A stretch of DNA of 64,000 nt from Ptiloglossa arizonensis (lineage: Eukaryota; Arthropoda; Insecta; Hymenoptera; Colletidae). The notes under the pieces are model-generated. The model saw only the letters and a list, made by a program, of their open reading frames with translations, did no database searches and had not been told where the DNA came from. The stretch is from assembly GCF_051014685.1 (NCBI RefSeq), contig NW_027478391.1:248001-312000 (forward strand). The letters are read 5' to 3'. Positions 9,816 through 22,650 of the stretch are shown here, one piece after another. Position 1 is the first letter of the stretch. Each line of letters starts with the position of its first letter. The translations under genes were made by a program, and so were the position numbers.

Positions 9816-12360
9816 TTCCTTAACTTCAAACTCCCATATCTCACGAACGGATTGACGAATTCGAAAAATTCCTGTTGCATCTGAAAGTAGAAACTCGCCC
9901 TGTTACAATAAGGTATGTGTATTTTTCCCGTAGGCCACAGTAGTTATTGGTTTCGAGTATCAGACTTGCGAAAATTTTGATGGTTTCTCAACCATTCCTA
10001 AACTTCAAACTCCCATATCTCGCGAACGGATTGACGAACACGAGAAATTCCTGTTGCATCTGAAAGTAGAAACTCGCCCGATTACAATGGTGTGTGCACT
10101 TTTCCCCTAGACCTTTGTAGTTATTGGTTTCGAGTATCAAATCGGCGAAAATTTTGATGGTTTCTCAACCATTCCTTAACTTCAAACTCCCATATCTCGC
10201 AAACGGATTGACGAACTCGAGTAATTCCGATTGCATCTGAAAGGAGAAACTCGCCCGATTTCAACGGTATGGGTACTTCTCCCTAGGCCATTCCAGTTAT
10301 TGGTTTCGGGTATCAGACTTGCGAAAATTTTGATGGTTTCTCAACCATTCCTAAACTTCAAACTCCCATATCTCGCGAACGGATTGACGAACACGAGAAA
10401 TTCCTGTTGCATCTGAAAGTAGAAACTCGCCCGATTACAATGGTGTGTGTACTTTTCCCCTAGGCCATTCCGGTTATTGGTGTCGAGTATCAAATCAGCG
10501 AAAATTTTGGTGGTTTCTCAAGCGTTCCTTCATTTCACACCCCCATATCTCGCGAACGGATTGACGAACTCGAGAAATTCCTGTTGCAAATGAAAGTAGA
10601 AACTCGCCCGATTACAACGGTATGTGTATTTTTCCCCTAGGCCATAGTAGCTATTGGTTTCGAGTATCAGACTTGCGAAAATTTTGGTGGTTTCTCAACC
10701 ATTCCTTAACTTCAAACTCCCATATCTCGCGAACGGATTGACGAATTCGAAAAATTCCTGTTGCATCTGAAAGTAGAAACTCGCCCGGTTACAATAAGGT
10801 ATGTGTATTTTTCCCGTAGGCCACAGTAGTTATTGGTTTCGAGTATCAGACTTGCGAAAATTTTGATGGTTTCTCAACCATTCCTAAACTTCAAACTCCC
10901 ATATCTCGCGAACGGATTGACGAACACGAGAAATTCCTGTTGCATCTGAAAGTAGAAACTCGCCCGATTACAATGGTGTGTGCACTTTTCCCCTAGACCT
11001 TTGTAGTTATTGGTTTCGAGTATCAAATCGGCGAAAATTTTGATGGTTTCTCAACCATTCCTTAACTTCAAACTCCCATATCTCGCAAACGGATTGACGA
11101 ACTCGAGTAATTCCGATTGCATCTGAAAGGAGAAACTCGCCCGATTTCAACGGTATGGGTACTTCTCCCTAGGCCATTCCAGTTATTGGTTTCGGGTATC
11201 AGACTTGCGAAAATTTTGATGGTTTCTCAACCATGCCTAAACGTCAAACTCCCATATCTCGCGAACGGATTGACGAACACGAGAAATTCCTGTTGCATCT
11301 GAAAGTAGAAACTCGCCCGATTACAATGGTGTGTGTACTTTTCCCCTAGGCCATTCCGGTTATTGGTGTCGAGTATCAAATCAGCGAAAATTTTGGTGGT
11401 TTCTCAACCATTCCTTAACTTCAAACTCCCATATCTCGCGAACGGATTGACGAACTCGAGAAATTCCTGTTGCAAATGAAAGTAGAAACTCGCCCGATTA
11501 CAACGGTATGTGTATTTTTCCCCTAGGCCATAGTAGCTATTGGTTTCGAGTATCAGACTTGCGAAAATTTTGGTGGTTTCTCAACCATTCCTTAACTTCA
11601 AACTCCCATATCTCGCGAACGGATTGACGAATTCGAAAAATTCCTGTTGCATCTGAAAGTAGAAACTCGCCCGGTTACAATAAGGTATGTGTATTTTTCC
11701 CGTAGGCCACAGTAGTTATTGGTTTCGAGTATCAGACTTGCGAAAATTTTGATGGTTTCTCAACCATTCCTAAACTTCAAACTCCCATATCTCGCGAACG
11801 GATTGACGAACACGAGAAATTCCTGTTGCATCTGAAAGTAGAAACTCGCCCGATTACAATGGTGTGTGCACTTTTCCCCTAGACCTTTGTAGTTATTGGT
11901 TTCGAGTATCAAATCGGCGAAAATTTTGATGGTTTCTCAACCATTCCTTAACTTCAAACTCCCATATCTCGCAAACGGATTGACGAACTCGAGTAATTCC
12001 GATTGCATCTGAAAGGAGAAACTCGCCCGATTTCAACGGTATGGGTACTTCTCCCTAGGCCATTCCAGTTATTGGTTTCGGGTATCAGACTTGCGAAAAT
12101 TTTGATGGTTTCTCAACCATGCCTAAACGTCAAACTCCCATATCTCGCGAACGGATTGACGAACACGAGAAATTCCTGTTGCATCTGAAAGTAGAAACTC
12201 GCCCGATTACAATGGTGTGTGTACTTTTCCCCTAGGCCATTCCGGTTATTGGTGTCGAGTATCAAATCAGCGAAAATTTTGGTGGTTTCTCAACCATTCC
12301 TTAACTTCAAACTCCCATATCTCGCGAACGGATTGACGAACTCGAGAAATTCCTGTTGCA
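9755..12360. repeat. 886 bp (5-mer) higher-order repeat, about 2.9 copies
   Basis: Units repeat at 886 bases. The GATTGCATCTGAAAGG site recurs at about 10228, 11114 and 12000, and the GGTTACAATAAGGTATG one-base insertion recurs near 9902, 10788 and 11674. The extra base over 885 comes from that insertion. Each unit holds five distinct monomers: TAGCTATTGG, the AATAAGG type, GCACTTTTCCCCTAGACC with TATCAAATCGGCG, GGGTACTTCTCCC, and TTCCGGTTATTGGTGTCG. The second and third units share CATGCCTAAACGTC while the first has CATTCCTAAACTTC. A TTCATTTCACACCCCC patch near 10530 in unit 1 looks like exchange with 8400 or 9290. Confidence 0.87.
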
Positions 12361-13280
12361 TCTGAAAGTAGAAACTCGCCCGATTACAACGGTTTGTGTA
12401 ATTTTGCCCTAGGCCATAGTAGTTATTGGTTTCGAGTATCAGACTTGCGAAAATTTTGATGGTTTCTCAACCATTCCTAAACTTCAAACTCCCATATCTC
12501 GCGAACGGATTCACGAACTCGAGAAATTCCTGTTGCATCTGAAAGTAGAAACTCGCCCGATTACAATGGTGTGTGCACTTTTCCCCTAGACCTTTGTAGT
12601 TATTGGTTTCGAGTATCAAATCGGCGAAAATTTTGATGGTTTCTCAACCATTCCTTAACTTCAAACTCCCATATCTCGCGAACGGATTGACGAACTCGAG
12701 AAATTCCTCTTGAATCTGAAAGTAGAATCTCGCCCGAATACAATGGTGTGTGTACTTTTCCCCTAGGCCATAGTAGTTATTGGTTTCGGGTATCAGACTT
12801 GCGAAAATTTTGATGGTTGCTCAAGCGTTCCTTAACTTCAAACTCCCATATCTCGCGAACGGATTGACGAACTCGAGAAATTCCTGTTGCATCTGAAAGT
12901 AGAAACTCGCCCGATTACAATGGTGTGTGCACTGTTCCCCTAGACCTTAGTAGTTATTGGTTTCGAGTATCAGACTTGCGAAAATTTTGATGGTTGCTCA
13001 AGCGTTCCTTAACTTCAATCTCCCATATCTCGCGAACGGATTGACGAACTCGAGAAATTCCTGTTGCATCGGAAAGTAGAAACTCGCCGGATTACAATGG
13101 TGTGTGAACTTTTCCCCTAGGCCATTCCAGTTATTGGTTTCGAGTATCAAATCAGCGAAAATTTTGATGGTTTCTCAACCATTCCTTAACTTCAAACTCC
13201 CATATCTCGCGAACGGATTGACGAACTCGAGAAATTCCTGTTGAATCTGAAAGTAGAAACTCGCCCGATTACAATGGTGT

Positions 13281-13457
13281 GTGTACTTTTCCCCTAGGCC
13301 ATAGTAGTTACTGGTTTCGGGTAACAGACTTGCGGAAATTTTGATGGTTGCTCAAGCGTTCCTTAAATTCAAACTCCCATATCTCGCGAACGGATTGAAG
13401 AACTCGAGAAATTCCTGTTGCATCTGAAAGTAGAAACCCACCCGATAACAATGGTGT
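13281..13457. repeat. Module K, single-monomer remnant
   Basis: Only the opening TTACTGGTTTCGGGTAACAG monomer of module K is present, with private changes CTTGCGGAAAT and GATTGAAGAAC. It is followed directly by a TATCAAATCAGCG monomer from much later in the module. This marks a deletion of several monomers relative to copies 1 and 3. It is preceded by the GCATCGGAAAG and TTGAATCTG monomers, as copies at 4426, 6729 and 14874 are, so the left junction is ancestral. Confidence 0.7.
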
Positions 13458-14873
13458 GTGTACTTTTCCCCTAGGCCATTCCAGTTATTGGTTTCGAGTA
13501 TCAAATCAGCGAAAATTTTGGTGGTTTCTCAACCATTCCTTAACTTCAAACTCCCATATCTCGCGAACGGATTGACGAACTCGAGAAATTCCTCTTGAAT
13601 CTGAAAGTAGAAACTCGCCCGATTACAATGGTGTGTGTACTTTTCCCCTAGGCCATAGTAGTTATTCGTTTCGAGTATCAGACTTGCGAAAATTTTGATG
13701 GTTGCTCAAGCGTTCCTTAACTTCAAACTCCCATATCTCGCGAACGGATTGACGAACTCGAGAAATTCCTGTTGCATCTGAAAGGAGAAACTCGCCCGAT
13801 TACAATGGTGTGTGTACTTTTCCCCTAGGCCATAGTAGTTATTGATTTCGAGTATCAGACTTGCGAAAATTTTGATGGTTGCTCAAGCGTTCCTTAGCTT
13901 CAAACTCCCATATCTCGCGAACGGATTGATGAACTCGAGAAATTCCTGTTGCATCTGAAAGTAGAAACCCACCCGATAACAATAGTGTGTGTACTTTTCC
14001 CCTAGGCCATAGTAGTTATTGGTTTCGAGTATCAGACTTGCGAAAATTTTGATGGTTTCTCAAGCGTTCCTTAATTTCACACTCCCATATCTCGCGAACG
14101 GATTGACGAACTCGAGAAATTCCTGTTGCAACTGAAAGTAGAAACTCGCCCGATTACAATGGTATGTGTATTTTTCCCCTAGGCCATTGTAGTTATTGGT
14201 TTCGAGTATCAGAGCAGCGAAAGTTTTGATGGTTTCTCAAACATTCCTAAACTTCAAACTCCCATATCTCGCGAACGGATTGACGAACGCGAGAATTTCC
14301 TATTGCATCTGAAAGCAGAAACTCGCCCGATTACAACGGTGTGTGTATTTTTGTCCGAGGCCATAGTAGTTATTGGTTTCGAGTATCAGACTTGCGAAAA
14401 TTTTGATGGTTTTTCAACCATTCCTTAACTTCGAACTCCCATATCTCGCGAACGGATTTACGAAGGCAAGAATTTCCTATTGCATCTGAAAGCAGAAACT
14501 CGCCCGATTACAGAGGTATGCGTATTTTTGCCCTAGGCCATAGTAGCTATTGGTTTCGAGTATCAGACTTGCGAAAATTTTGGTGGTTTCTCAACCATTC
14601 CTTAACTTCAAACTCCCATATCTCGCGAACGGATTGAAGAACTCGAGAAATTCCTGTTGCATCGGAAAGTAGAAACTCGCCGGATTACAATGGTGTGTGT
14701 ACTTTTCCCCTAGGCCATTCCAGTTATTGGTTTCGAGTATCAAATCAGCGAAAATTTTGATGGTTTCTCAACCATTCCTTAACTTCAAACTCCCATATCT
14801 CGCGAACGGATTGACGAACTCGAGAAATTCCTGTTGAATCTGAAAGTAGAAACTCGCCCGATTACAATGGTGT

Positions 14874-15950
14874 GTGTACTTTTCCCCTAGGCCATAGTAG
14901 TTACTGGTTTCGGGTAACAGACTTGCGAAAATTTTGATGGTTGCTCAAGCGTTCCTTAACTTCAAACTCCCATATCTCGCGAACGGATTGATGAACTCGA
15001 GAAATTCCTGTTGCATCTGAAAGTAGAAACCCACCCGATAACAATGGTGTGTGTACTTTTCCCCTAGGCCATAGTAGTTATTGGTTTCGAGTATCAGACT
15101 TGCGAAAATTTTGATGGTTGCTCAAGCGTTCCTTAACTTCAAACTCCCATATCTCGCGAACGGATTGACGAACTCGAGAAATTCCTGTTGCATCTGAAAG
15201 GAGAAACTCGCCCGATTACAATGGTGTGTGTACTTTTCCCCTAGGCCATAGTAGTTATTGATTTCGAGTATCAGACTTGCGAAAATTTTGATGGTTGCTC
15301 AAGCGTTCCTTAACTTCAAACTCCCATATCTCGGGAACGGATTGATGAACTCGAGAAATTCCTGTTGCATCTGAAAGTAGAAACCCACCCGATAACAATG
15401 GTGTGTGTACTTTTCCCCTAGGCCATAGTAGTTATTGGTTTCGAGTATCAGACTTGCGAAAATTTTGATGGTTGCTCAAGCGTTCCTTAACTTCAAACTC
15501 CCATATCTCGCGAACGGATTGACGAACTCGAGAAATTCCTGTTGCATCTGAAAGTAGAAACTCGCCCGATTACAATGGTGTGTGTACTTTTCCCCTAGGC
15601 CATAGTAGTTATTCGTTTCGAGTATCAGACTTGCGAAAATTTTGATGGTTGCTCAAGCGTTCCTTAACTTCAAACTCCCATATCTCGCGAACGGATTGAC
15701 GAACTCGAGAAATTCCTGTTGCATCTGAAAGTAGACACTCGCCCAATTACAATGGTGTGTGTACTTTTCCCCTAGGCCATTCCAGTTATTGGTTTCGAGT
15801 ATCAAATCAGCGAAAATTTTGGTGGTTTCTCAACCATTCCTTAACTTCAAACTCCCATATCTCGCGAACGGATTGACGAACTCGAGAAATTCCTGTTGCA
15901 TCTGAAAGTAGAAACTCGCCCGATAACAACGGTATGTGTACTTTTTCCCT
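14874..15950. repeat. Module K, copy 5
   Basis: Follows 6729-7810 at an offset of 8145 bases (46 monomers plus 3 bases), including the extra TTATTGGTTTCGAG monomer that copy 3 has and copy 1 lacks. This makes copies 3 and 5 closer relatives than either is to copy 1. At about 15830 it passes directly into the GTACTTTTTCCC and TCAGACGTGCG monomer pair that ends the module. That pair is repeated again at about 16380-16610. Confidence 0.77.
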
Positions 15951-16814
15951 AGGCCACTCCAGTTATTGGTTTCGGGTATCAGACGTGCGAAAATTTTGAT
16001 TGTTTCGCAACCATTCCTTAACTTCAAACTCCCATATCTCGCGAACGATTTGACGAACTCGAGAAATTCCTGTTGCATCTGAAAGTAGAAACTCGCCCGA
16101 TTACAATGGTGTGTGTACTTTTCCCCTAGGCCATAGTAGTTATTCGTTTCGAGTATCAGACTTGCGAAAATTTTGATGGTTGCTCAAGCGTTCCTTAACT
16201 TCAAACTCCCATATCTCGCGAACGGATTGACGAACTCGAGAAATTCCTGTTGCATCTGAAAGTAGAAACCCACCCGATAACAATGGTGTGTGTACTTTTC
16301 CCCTAGGCCATAGTAGTTATTCGTTTCGATTATCAGACTTGCGAAAATTTTGATTGTTGCTCAAGCGTTCCTTAACTTCTAACTCCCATATCTCGCAAAC
16401 GGATTGACGAACTCGAGAAATTCCTGTTGCATCTGAAAGTAGAAACTCGCCCGATAACAACGGTATGTGTACTTTTTCCCTAGGCCACTCCAGTTATTGG
16501 TTTCGGGTATCAGACGTGCGAAAATTTTGATTGTTTCGCAACCATTCCTTAACTTCAAACTCCCATATCTCGCGAACGATTTGACGAACTCGAGAAATTC
16601 CTGTTGCATCTGAAAGTAGAAACTCGCCCGATTACAACGGTTTGTGTAATTTTGCCCTAGGCCATAGTAGTTATTGGTTTCGAGTATCAGACTTGCGAAA
16701 ATTTTGATGGTTTCTCAAGCGTTCCTTAGTTTCACACTCCCATATCTCGCGAACGGATTGACGAACTCGAGAAATTCCTGTTGCAACTGAAAGTAGAAAC
16801 TCGCCCGATTACAA

Positions 16815-19800
16815 CGGTATGTGTATTTTTCCCCTAGGCCATTGTAGTTATTGGTTTCGAGTATCAGAGCAGCGAAAGTTTTGATGGTTTCTCAAACATT
16901 CCTAAACTTCAAACTCCCATATCTCGCGAACGGATTGACGAACGCGAGAATTTCCTATTGCATCTGAAAGCAGAAACTCGCCCGATTACAACGGTGTGTG
17001 TATTTTTGTCCGAGGCCATAGTAGTTATTGGTTTCGAGTATCAGACTTGCGAAAATTTTGATGGTTTTTCAACCATTCCTTAACTTCGAACTCCCATATC
17101 TCGCGAACGGATTTACGAAGGCAAGAATTTCCTATTGCATCTGAAAGCAGAAACTCGCCCGATTACAAAGGTATGCGTATTTTTGCCCTAGGCCATAGTA
17201 GCTATTGGTTTCGAGTATCAGACTTGCGAAAATTTTGGTGGTTTCTCAACCATTCCTTAACTTCAAACTCCCATATCTCGCGAACGGATTGACGAATTCG
17301 AAAAATTCCTGTTGCATCTGAAAGTAGAAACTCGCCCGGTTACAATAAGGTATGTGTATTTTTCCCGTAGGCAACAGTAGTTATTGGTTTCGAGTATCAG
17401 ACTTGCGAAAATTTTGATGGTTTCTCAATCTTTCCTTAACTTCAAACTCCCATATCTCGCGAACGGATTGACGAACTCGAGAAATTCCTGTTGCATCTGA
17501 AAGAAGAAACTCGCCCGATTACAATTGTGTGTGTACTTTTCCCGTAGGCCATTCCAGTTATTGGTCTCGAGTATCACACTTGCGAACATTTTGATGGTTT
17601 CTCAACCATTCCTTAACTTCAAACTCCCATATCTCGCGAACGGAGTGACGAACGCGAGAATTTCCTATTGCACCTGAAAGCAGAAACTCGCCCGATTACA
17701 ACGGTATGTGTATTTTTGCCCTAGGCCATAGTAGTTATTGGTTTCGAGTATCAGACTTGCGAAAATTATGATGGTTTCTCAACCATTCCTTAACTTCAAA
17801 CTCCGAGACCTCGCGAACGGTTTGGCGAACTCTAGAAATTCCTGCTGCATCTGAAAGTAGAAACTCGCCCAATTACAATGGTGTGTGTACTATCCCCTAG
17901 GCCATTCCAGTTATTGGTTTCGAGTATCAGACCAGCGAAAATTTTGATGGATTCCCAAACATTCCTTAACTTCGAACTCCCATATCTCGCGAACGGATTG
18001 ACGAACTCGTGAAATTCCTGTTGCATCTGAAAGTAGAAGCTCGCCCGATTACAAAGGTATGTGTATTTTTCTCCTAGGCCTTTGTAGTTATTGATTTCGA
18101 GTATGAGACTTGTGAAAATTTTGATGGTTTCTCAACCATTCCTTAACTTCAATCTGCCATATCTCACGAACGAATCGACGAACTCGAGAAATTCCGTTTG
18201 CATCTGGAAGTAGAAACTCTCCCGATTACAACGGTATGTGTATTTTTCCCTAAGCCTTTGTAGTTATTGGTTTCGAGTATCAGACTTTCGAAAATTTTGA
18301 TGGTTTCTCAACCATTCCTTAACTTCAAACTCCCATATCACGCGAACGGATTGACGAACTCGAGAAATTCCTGTTGCATCTGACAGCAATAGCACGCCCG
18401 ATTACAACGGTATGTGTATTTTTGCCCTAGGCCATAGTAGTTACTGGTTTCGAGTATCAGACTTGCGAAAACTTTGATGGTTTGTCAACCATTCCTTAAC
18501 TTCAATCACCCATATCTCGCGAACGGATTGACGAACTCGAGAAATTCCTGCTGCATCTGAAAGTAGAAACTCGCCCAATTACAATGGTGTGTGTACTATC
18601 CCCTAGGCCATTCCAGTTATTGGTTTCGAGTATCAGACCAGCGAAAATTTTGATGGATTCCCAAACATTCCTTAACTTCGAACTCCCATATCTCGCGAAC
18701 GGATTGACGAACTCGTGAAATTCCTGTTGCATCTGAAAGTAGAAGCTCGCCCGATTACAACGGTATGTGTATTTTTCCCCTAGGCCATTGTAGTTATTGG
18801 TTTCGAGTATCAGAGCAGCGAAAGTTTTGATGGTTTCTCAAACATTCCTAAACTTCAAACTCCCATATCTCGCGAACGGATTGACGAACGCGAGAATTTC
18901 CTATTGCATCTGAAAGCAGAAACTCGCCCGATTACAACGGTGTGTGTATTTTTGTCCGAGGCCATAGTAGTTATTGGTTTCGAGTATCAGACTTGCGAAA
19001 ATTTTGATGGTTTTTCAACCATTCCTTAACTTCGAACTCCCATATCTCGCGAACGGATTTACGAAGGCAAGAATTTCCTATTGCATCTGAAAGCAGAAAC
19101 TCGCCCGATTACAACGGTGTGTGTATTTTTGTCCGAGGCCATAGTAGTTATTGGTTTCGAGTATCAGACTTGCGAAAATTTTGATGGTTTTTCAACCATT
19201 CCTTAACTTCGAACTCCCATATCTCGCGAACGGATTTACGAAGGCAAGAATTTCCTATTGCATCTGAAAGCAGAAACTCGCCCGATTACAAAGGTATGCG
19301 TATTTTTGCCCTAGGCCATAGTAGCTATTGGTTTCGAGTATCAGACTTGCGAAAATTTTGGTGGTTTCTCAACCATTCCTTAACTTCAAACTCCCATATC
19401 TCGCGAACGGATTGACGAATTCGAAAAATTCCTGTTGCATCTGAAAGTAGAAACTCGCCCGGTTACAATAAGGTATGTGTATTTTTCCCGTAGGCCACAG
19501 TAGTTATTGGTTTCGAGTATCAGACTTGCGAAAATTTTGATGGTTTCTCAATCTTTCCTTAACTTCAAACTCCCATATCTCGCGAACGGATTGACGAACT
19601 CGAGAAATTCCTGTTGCATCTGAAAGAAGAAACTCGCCCGATTACAATTGTGTGTGTTATTTTTCCCGTAGGCCATTCCAGTTATTGGTCTCGAGTATCA
19701 CACTTGCGAACATTTTGATGGTTTCTCAACCATTCCTTAACTTCAAACTCCCATATCTCGCGAACGGAGTGACGAACGCGAGAATTTCCTATTGCATCTG

Positions 19801-20668
19801 AAAGCAGAAACTCGCCCGATTACAACGGTATGTGTATTTTTGCCCTAGGCCATAGTAGTTATTGGTTTCGAGTATCAGACTTGCGAAAATTATGATGGTT
19901 TCTCAACCATTCCTTAACTTCAAACTCCGAGACCTCGCGAACGGTTTGGCGAACTCTAGAAATTCCTGCTGCATCTGAAAGTAGAAACTCGCCCAATTAC
20001 AATGGTGAGTGTACTATCCCCTAGGCCATTCCAGTTATTGGTTTCGAGTATCAGACCAGCGAAAATTTTGATGGATTCCCAAACATTCCTTAACTTCGAA
20101 CTCCCATATCTCGCGAACGGATTGACGAACTCGTGAAATTCCTGTTGCATCTGAAAGTAGAAGCTCGCCCGATTACAAAGGTATGTGTATTTTTCTCCTA
20201 GGCCTTTGTAGTTATTGATTTCGAGTATGAGACTTGTGAAAATTTTGATGGTTTCTCAACCATTCCTTAACTTCAATCTGCCATATCTGACGAACGAATC
20301 GACGAACTCGAGAAATTCCGTTTGCATCTGGAAGTAGAAACTCTCCCGATTACAACGGTATGTGTATTTTTCCCTAAGCCTTTGTAGTTATTGGTTTCGA
20401 GTATCAGACTTTCGAAAATTTTGATGGTTTCTCAACCATTCCTTAACTTCAAACTCCCATATCACGCGAACGGATTGACGAACTCGAGAAATTCCTGTTG
20501 CATCTGACAGCAATAGCACGCCCGATTACAACGGTATGTGTATTTTTGCCCTAGGCCATAGTAGTTACTGGTTTCGAGTATCAGACTTGCGAAAACTTTG
20601 ATGGTTTGTCAACCATTCCTTAACTTCAATCACCCATATCTCGCGAACGGATTGACGAACTCGAGAAA
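16815..20668. repeat. About 1.8 kb block duplicated with 12-mer (2124 bp) offset
   Basis: Positions 16815-18545 recur at 18762-20668. The offset is 1946 at the ACGGTGTGTGTATTTTTG landmark (16991 and 18937). It becomes 2123-2124 after one extra TGTCCGAGGCC monomer at 19114, and stays 2124 at CTCCGAGACC (17801 and 19925). Between the copies, 18540-18757 repeats 17834-18050. Read together, this is a nested series of unequal exchanges across the zone A and zone B boundary. Confidence 0.78.
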
Positions 20669-22650
20669 TTCCCGTTGCATCTGAAAGTAGAAACTCGCCC
20701 GATTACAATGGTCTGTGTACTTTTCCCCTAGGCCATTCCAGTTATTGGTTTCGTGTATCAGACCTGCGAAATTTTTGATTGTTTCTCAACCATTCCTTAA
20801 CTTCAAACTCCGAGACCTCGCGAACGGTTTGGCGAACTCTAGAAATTCCTGCTGCATCTGAAAGTAGAAACTCGCCCAATTACAATGGTGTGTGTACTAT
20901 CCCCTAGGCCATTCCAGTTATTGGTTTCGAGTATCAGACCAGCGAAAATTTTGATGGATTCCCAAACATTCCTTAACTTCGAACTCCCATATCTCGCGAA
21001 CGGATTGACGAACTCGTGAAATTCCTGTTGCATCTGAAAGTAGAAGCTCGCCCGATTACAAAGGTATGTGTATTTTTCTCCTAGGCCTTTGTAGTTATTG
21101 ATTTCGAGTATGAGACTTGTGAAAATTTTGATGGTTTCTCAACCATTCCTTAACTTCAATCTGCCATATCTCACGAACGAATCGACGAACTCGAGAAATT
21201 CCGTTTGCATCTGGAAGTAGAAACTCTCCCGATTACAACGGTATGTGTATTTTTCCCTAAGCCTTTGTAGTTATTGGTTTCGAGTATCAGACTTTCGAAA
21301 ATTTTGATGGTTTCTCAACCATTCCTTAACTTCAAACTCCCATATCACGCGAACGGATTGACGAACTCGAGAAATTCCTGTTGCATCTGACAGCAATAGC
21401 ACGCCCGATTACAACGGTATGTGTATTTTTGCCCTAGGCCATAGTAGTTACTGGTTTCGAGTATCAGACTTGCGAAAACTTTGATGGTTTGTCAACCATT
21501 CCTTAACTTCAATCACCCATATCTCGCGAACGGATTGACGAACTCGAGAAATTCCCGTTGCATCTGAAAGTAGAAACTCGCCCGATTACAATGGTGTGTG
21601 TACTTTTCCCCTAGGCCATTCCAGTTATTGGTTTCGTGTATCAGACTTGCGAAATTTTTGATTGTTTCTCAACCATTCCTTAACTTCAAACTCCCATATC
21701 TCGCGAACGGATAGACGAACTCGAGAAATTCCTATTGCATCTGAAGGCAGAAACTCGCCCGATTACAATGGTGCGGGTACTTTTCCCCTAGGCCATTCCA
21801 GGTATTGGTTTCGAGTATCAGAGCAGCGAAAGTTTTGGTGGTTTCACAAGAGTTCCATAACTTCAAACTCCCATATTTCGCGAACGGATCGACGGACTCA
21901 AGAAATTCCTGTTGCATCTGAAACTAGAAACTCGCCCGATTACAATGGCGTGTGTACTTTTCCCCTTGGCCATTCCAGTTATTGGTTTCGAGTATCAGAC
22001 TTGCGAAAATTTTGATGGTTTCCCAACCATTCCTTAACTTCGAACTCTCATATCTCGCGAACGGATTGACGAACTCGAGAAATTCCTGTTGCCTCTGAAA
22101 GTAGAAGCTCGCCCGATTACAATGGTATGTGTATTTTTTCCCTAGGCCTTTGTAGTTATTGATTTCGAGTATCACACTTGCGAAAATTTTGATGGTTCCT
22201 CAACCATTCCTTAACTTCAATCTCCCATATCTCGCGAACGGATAGACGAACTCGAGAAATTCCGTTTGCATCTGGAAGTAGAAACTCTCCCGATTACAAC
22301 GGTATGTGTATTTTTCCCTAAGCCTTTGTAGTTATTGGTTTCGGGTATCAGAGTTGCGAAAATTTTGATGGTTTCTCAACCATTCCTTAACTTCAAACTT
22401 CCATATCAGGCGAACGGATTGACGAACTCGAGAAATTCCTGTTGCAACTGAAAGTAGAAACTCGCCCGATTACAACGGTATGTGTATTTTTCCCCTAGGC
22501 CATTGTAGTTATTGGTTTCGAGTATCAGAGCAGCGAAAGTTTTGATGGTTTCTCAAACATTCCTAAACTTCACACTCGCATATCTCGCGAACGGATTGAC
22601 GAACACGAGAAATTCCTGTTGCATCTGAAAGTAGAAAATCGCCCAATTAC
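17340..22650. repeat. Zone B: CTTTGTAG and CTGCTGCATC monomer subfamilies
   Basis: Zone-specific variants are TTCTCCTAGGCCTTTGTAG with GAGTATGAGACTTGTG, CCCTAAGCCTTTGTAG with CAGACTTTCG, GACAGCAATAGCACGCC, CTCCGAGACCTCGCG and GTGTACTATCCCC. They occur in a fixed order in each copy of the local higher-order unit. A zone A series returns at 18762-19500, so the boundary is interleaved rather than sharp. From 21700 to 22650 the monomers become mixed and lead into zone C. Confidence 0.78.
19925..21690. repeat. 883 bp (5-mer) tandem pair
   Basis: The CTCCGAGACC landmark at 19925 recurs at 20808, and the five-monomer order then repeats to about 21690. The length is 2 bases less than 5 x 177 because of a short TACTATCCCC monomer. 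Few differences separate the copies (for example GTGAGTGTAC at about 20005 against GTGTGTGTAC, and GGTCTGTG at about 20710 against GGTGTGTG), so the duplication is young. Four monomers of the unit also lie at 17801-18540. Confidence 0.85.

Larger units (their letters stand above)
1..17340. repeat. Zone A: GCTCAAGCGTTCC-rich monomer subfamilies
   Basis: Monomers here often carry GCTCAAGCGTTCC, where most of the remaining array has TCTCAACCATTCC. Other variants concentrated here are TATCAAATCAGCG, TATCAGAGCAGCGAAAG, CTGTTGAATCTG with TGTGTGTACTTTTCCCC, and GGTTTGTGTAATTTTGCCC. I saw no AAGCGTTCC monomer after about 16730 and no ATTCCGAAAATT variant before 24481, so zones have private variants. 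Inside the zone, modules of several monomers are shuffled and repeated at spacings that are multiples of 177. It ends where the GGTTACAATAAGGTATG monomer at about 17337 leads into zone B types. Confidence 0.82.
12360..17340. repeat. Zone A right part, reshuffled modules
   Basis: This mosaic reuses pieces already seen. GTGTGCACTGTTCCCC and GCATCGGAAAG monomers appear at 12920-13080, the GAGCAGCGAAAG and TGTCCGAGGCC series at about 14200-14600 and again at 16840-17230, and module K at 13281 and 14874. The GTACTTTTTCCC and TCAGACGTGCG pair recurs at about 15930 and 16470. Nothing other than satellite is present. Breakpoints between pieces keep the 177-base phase to within a few bases. Confidence 0.75.
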
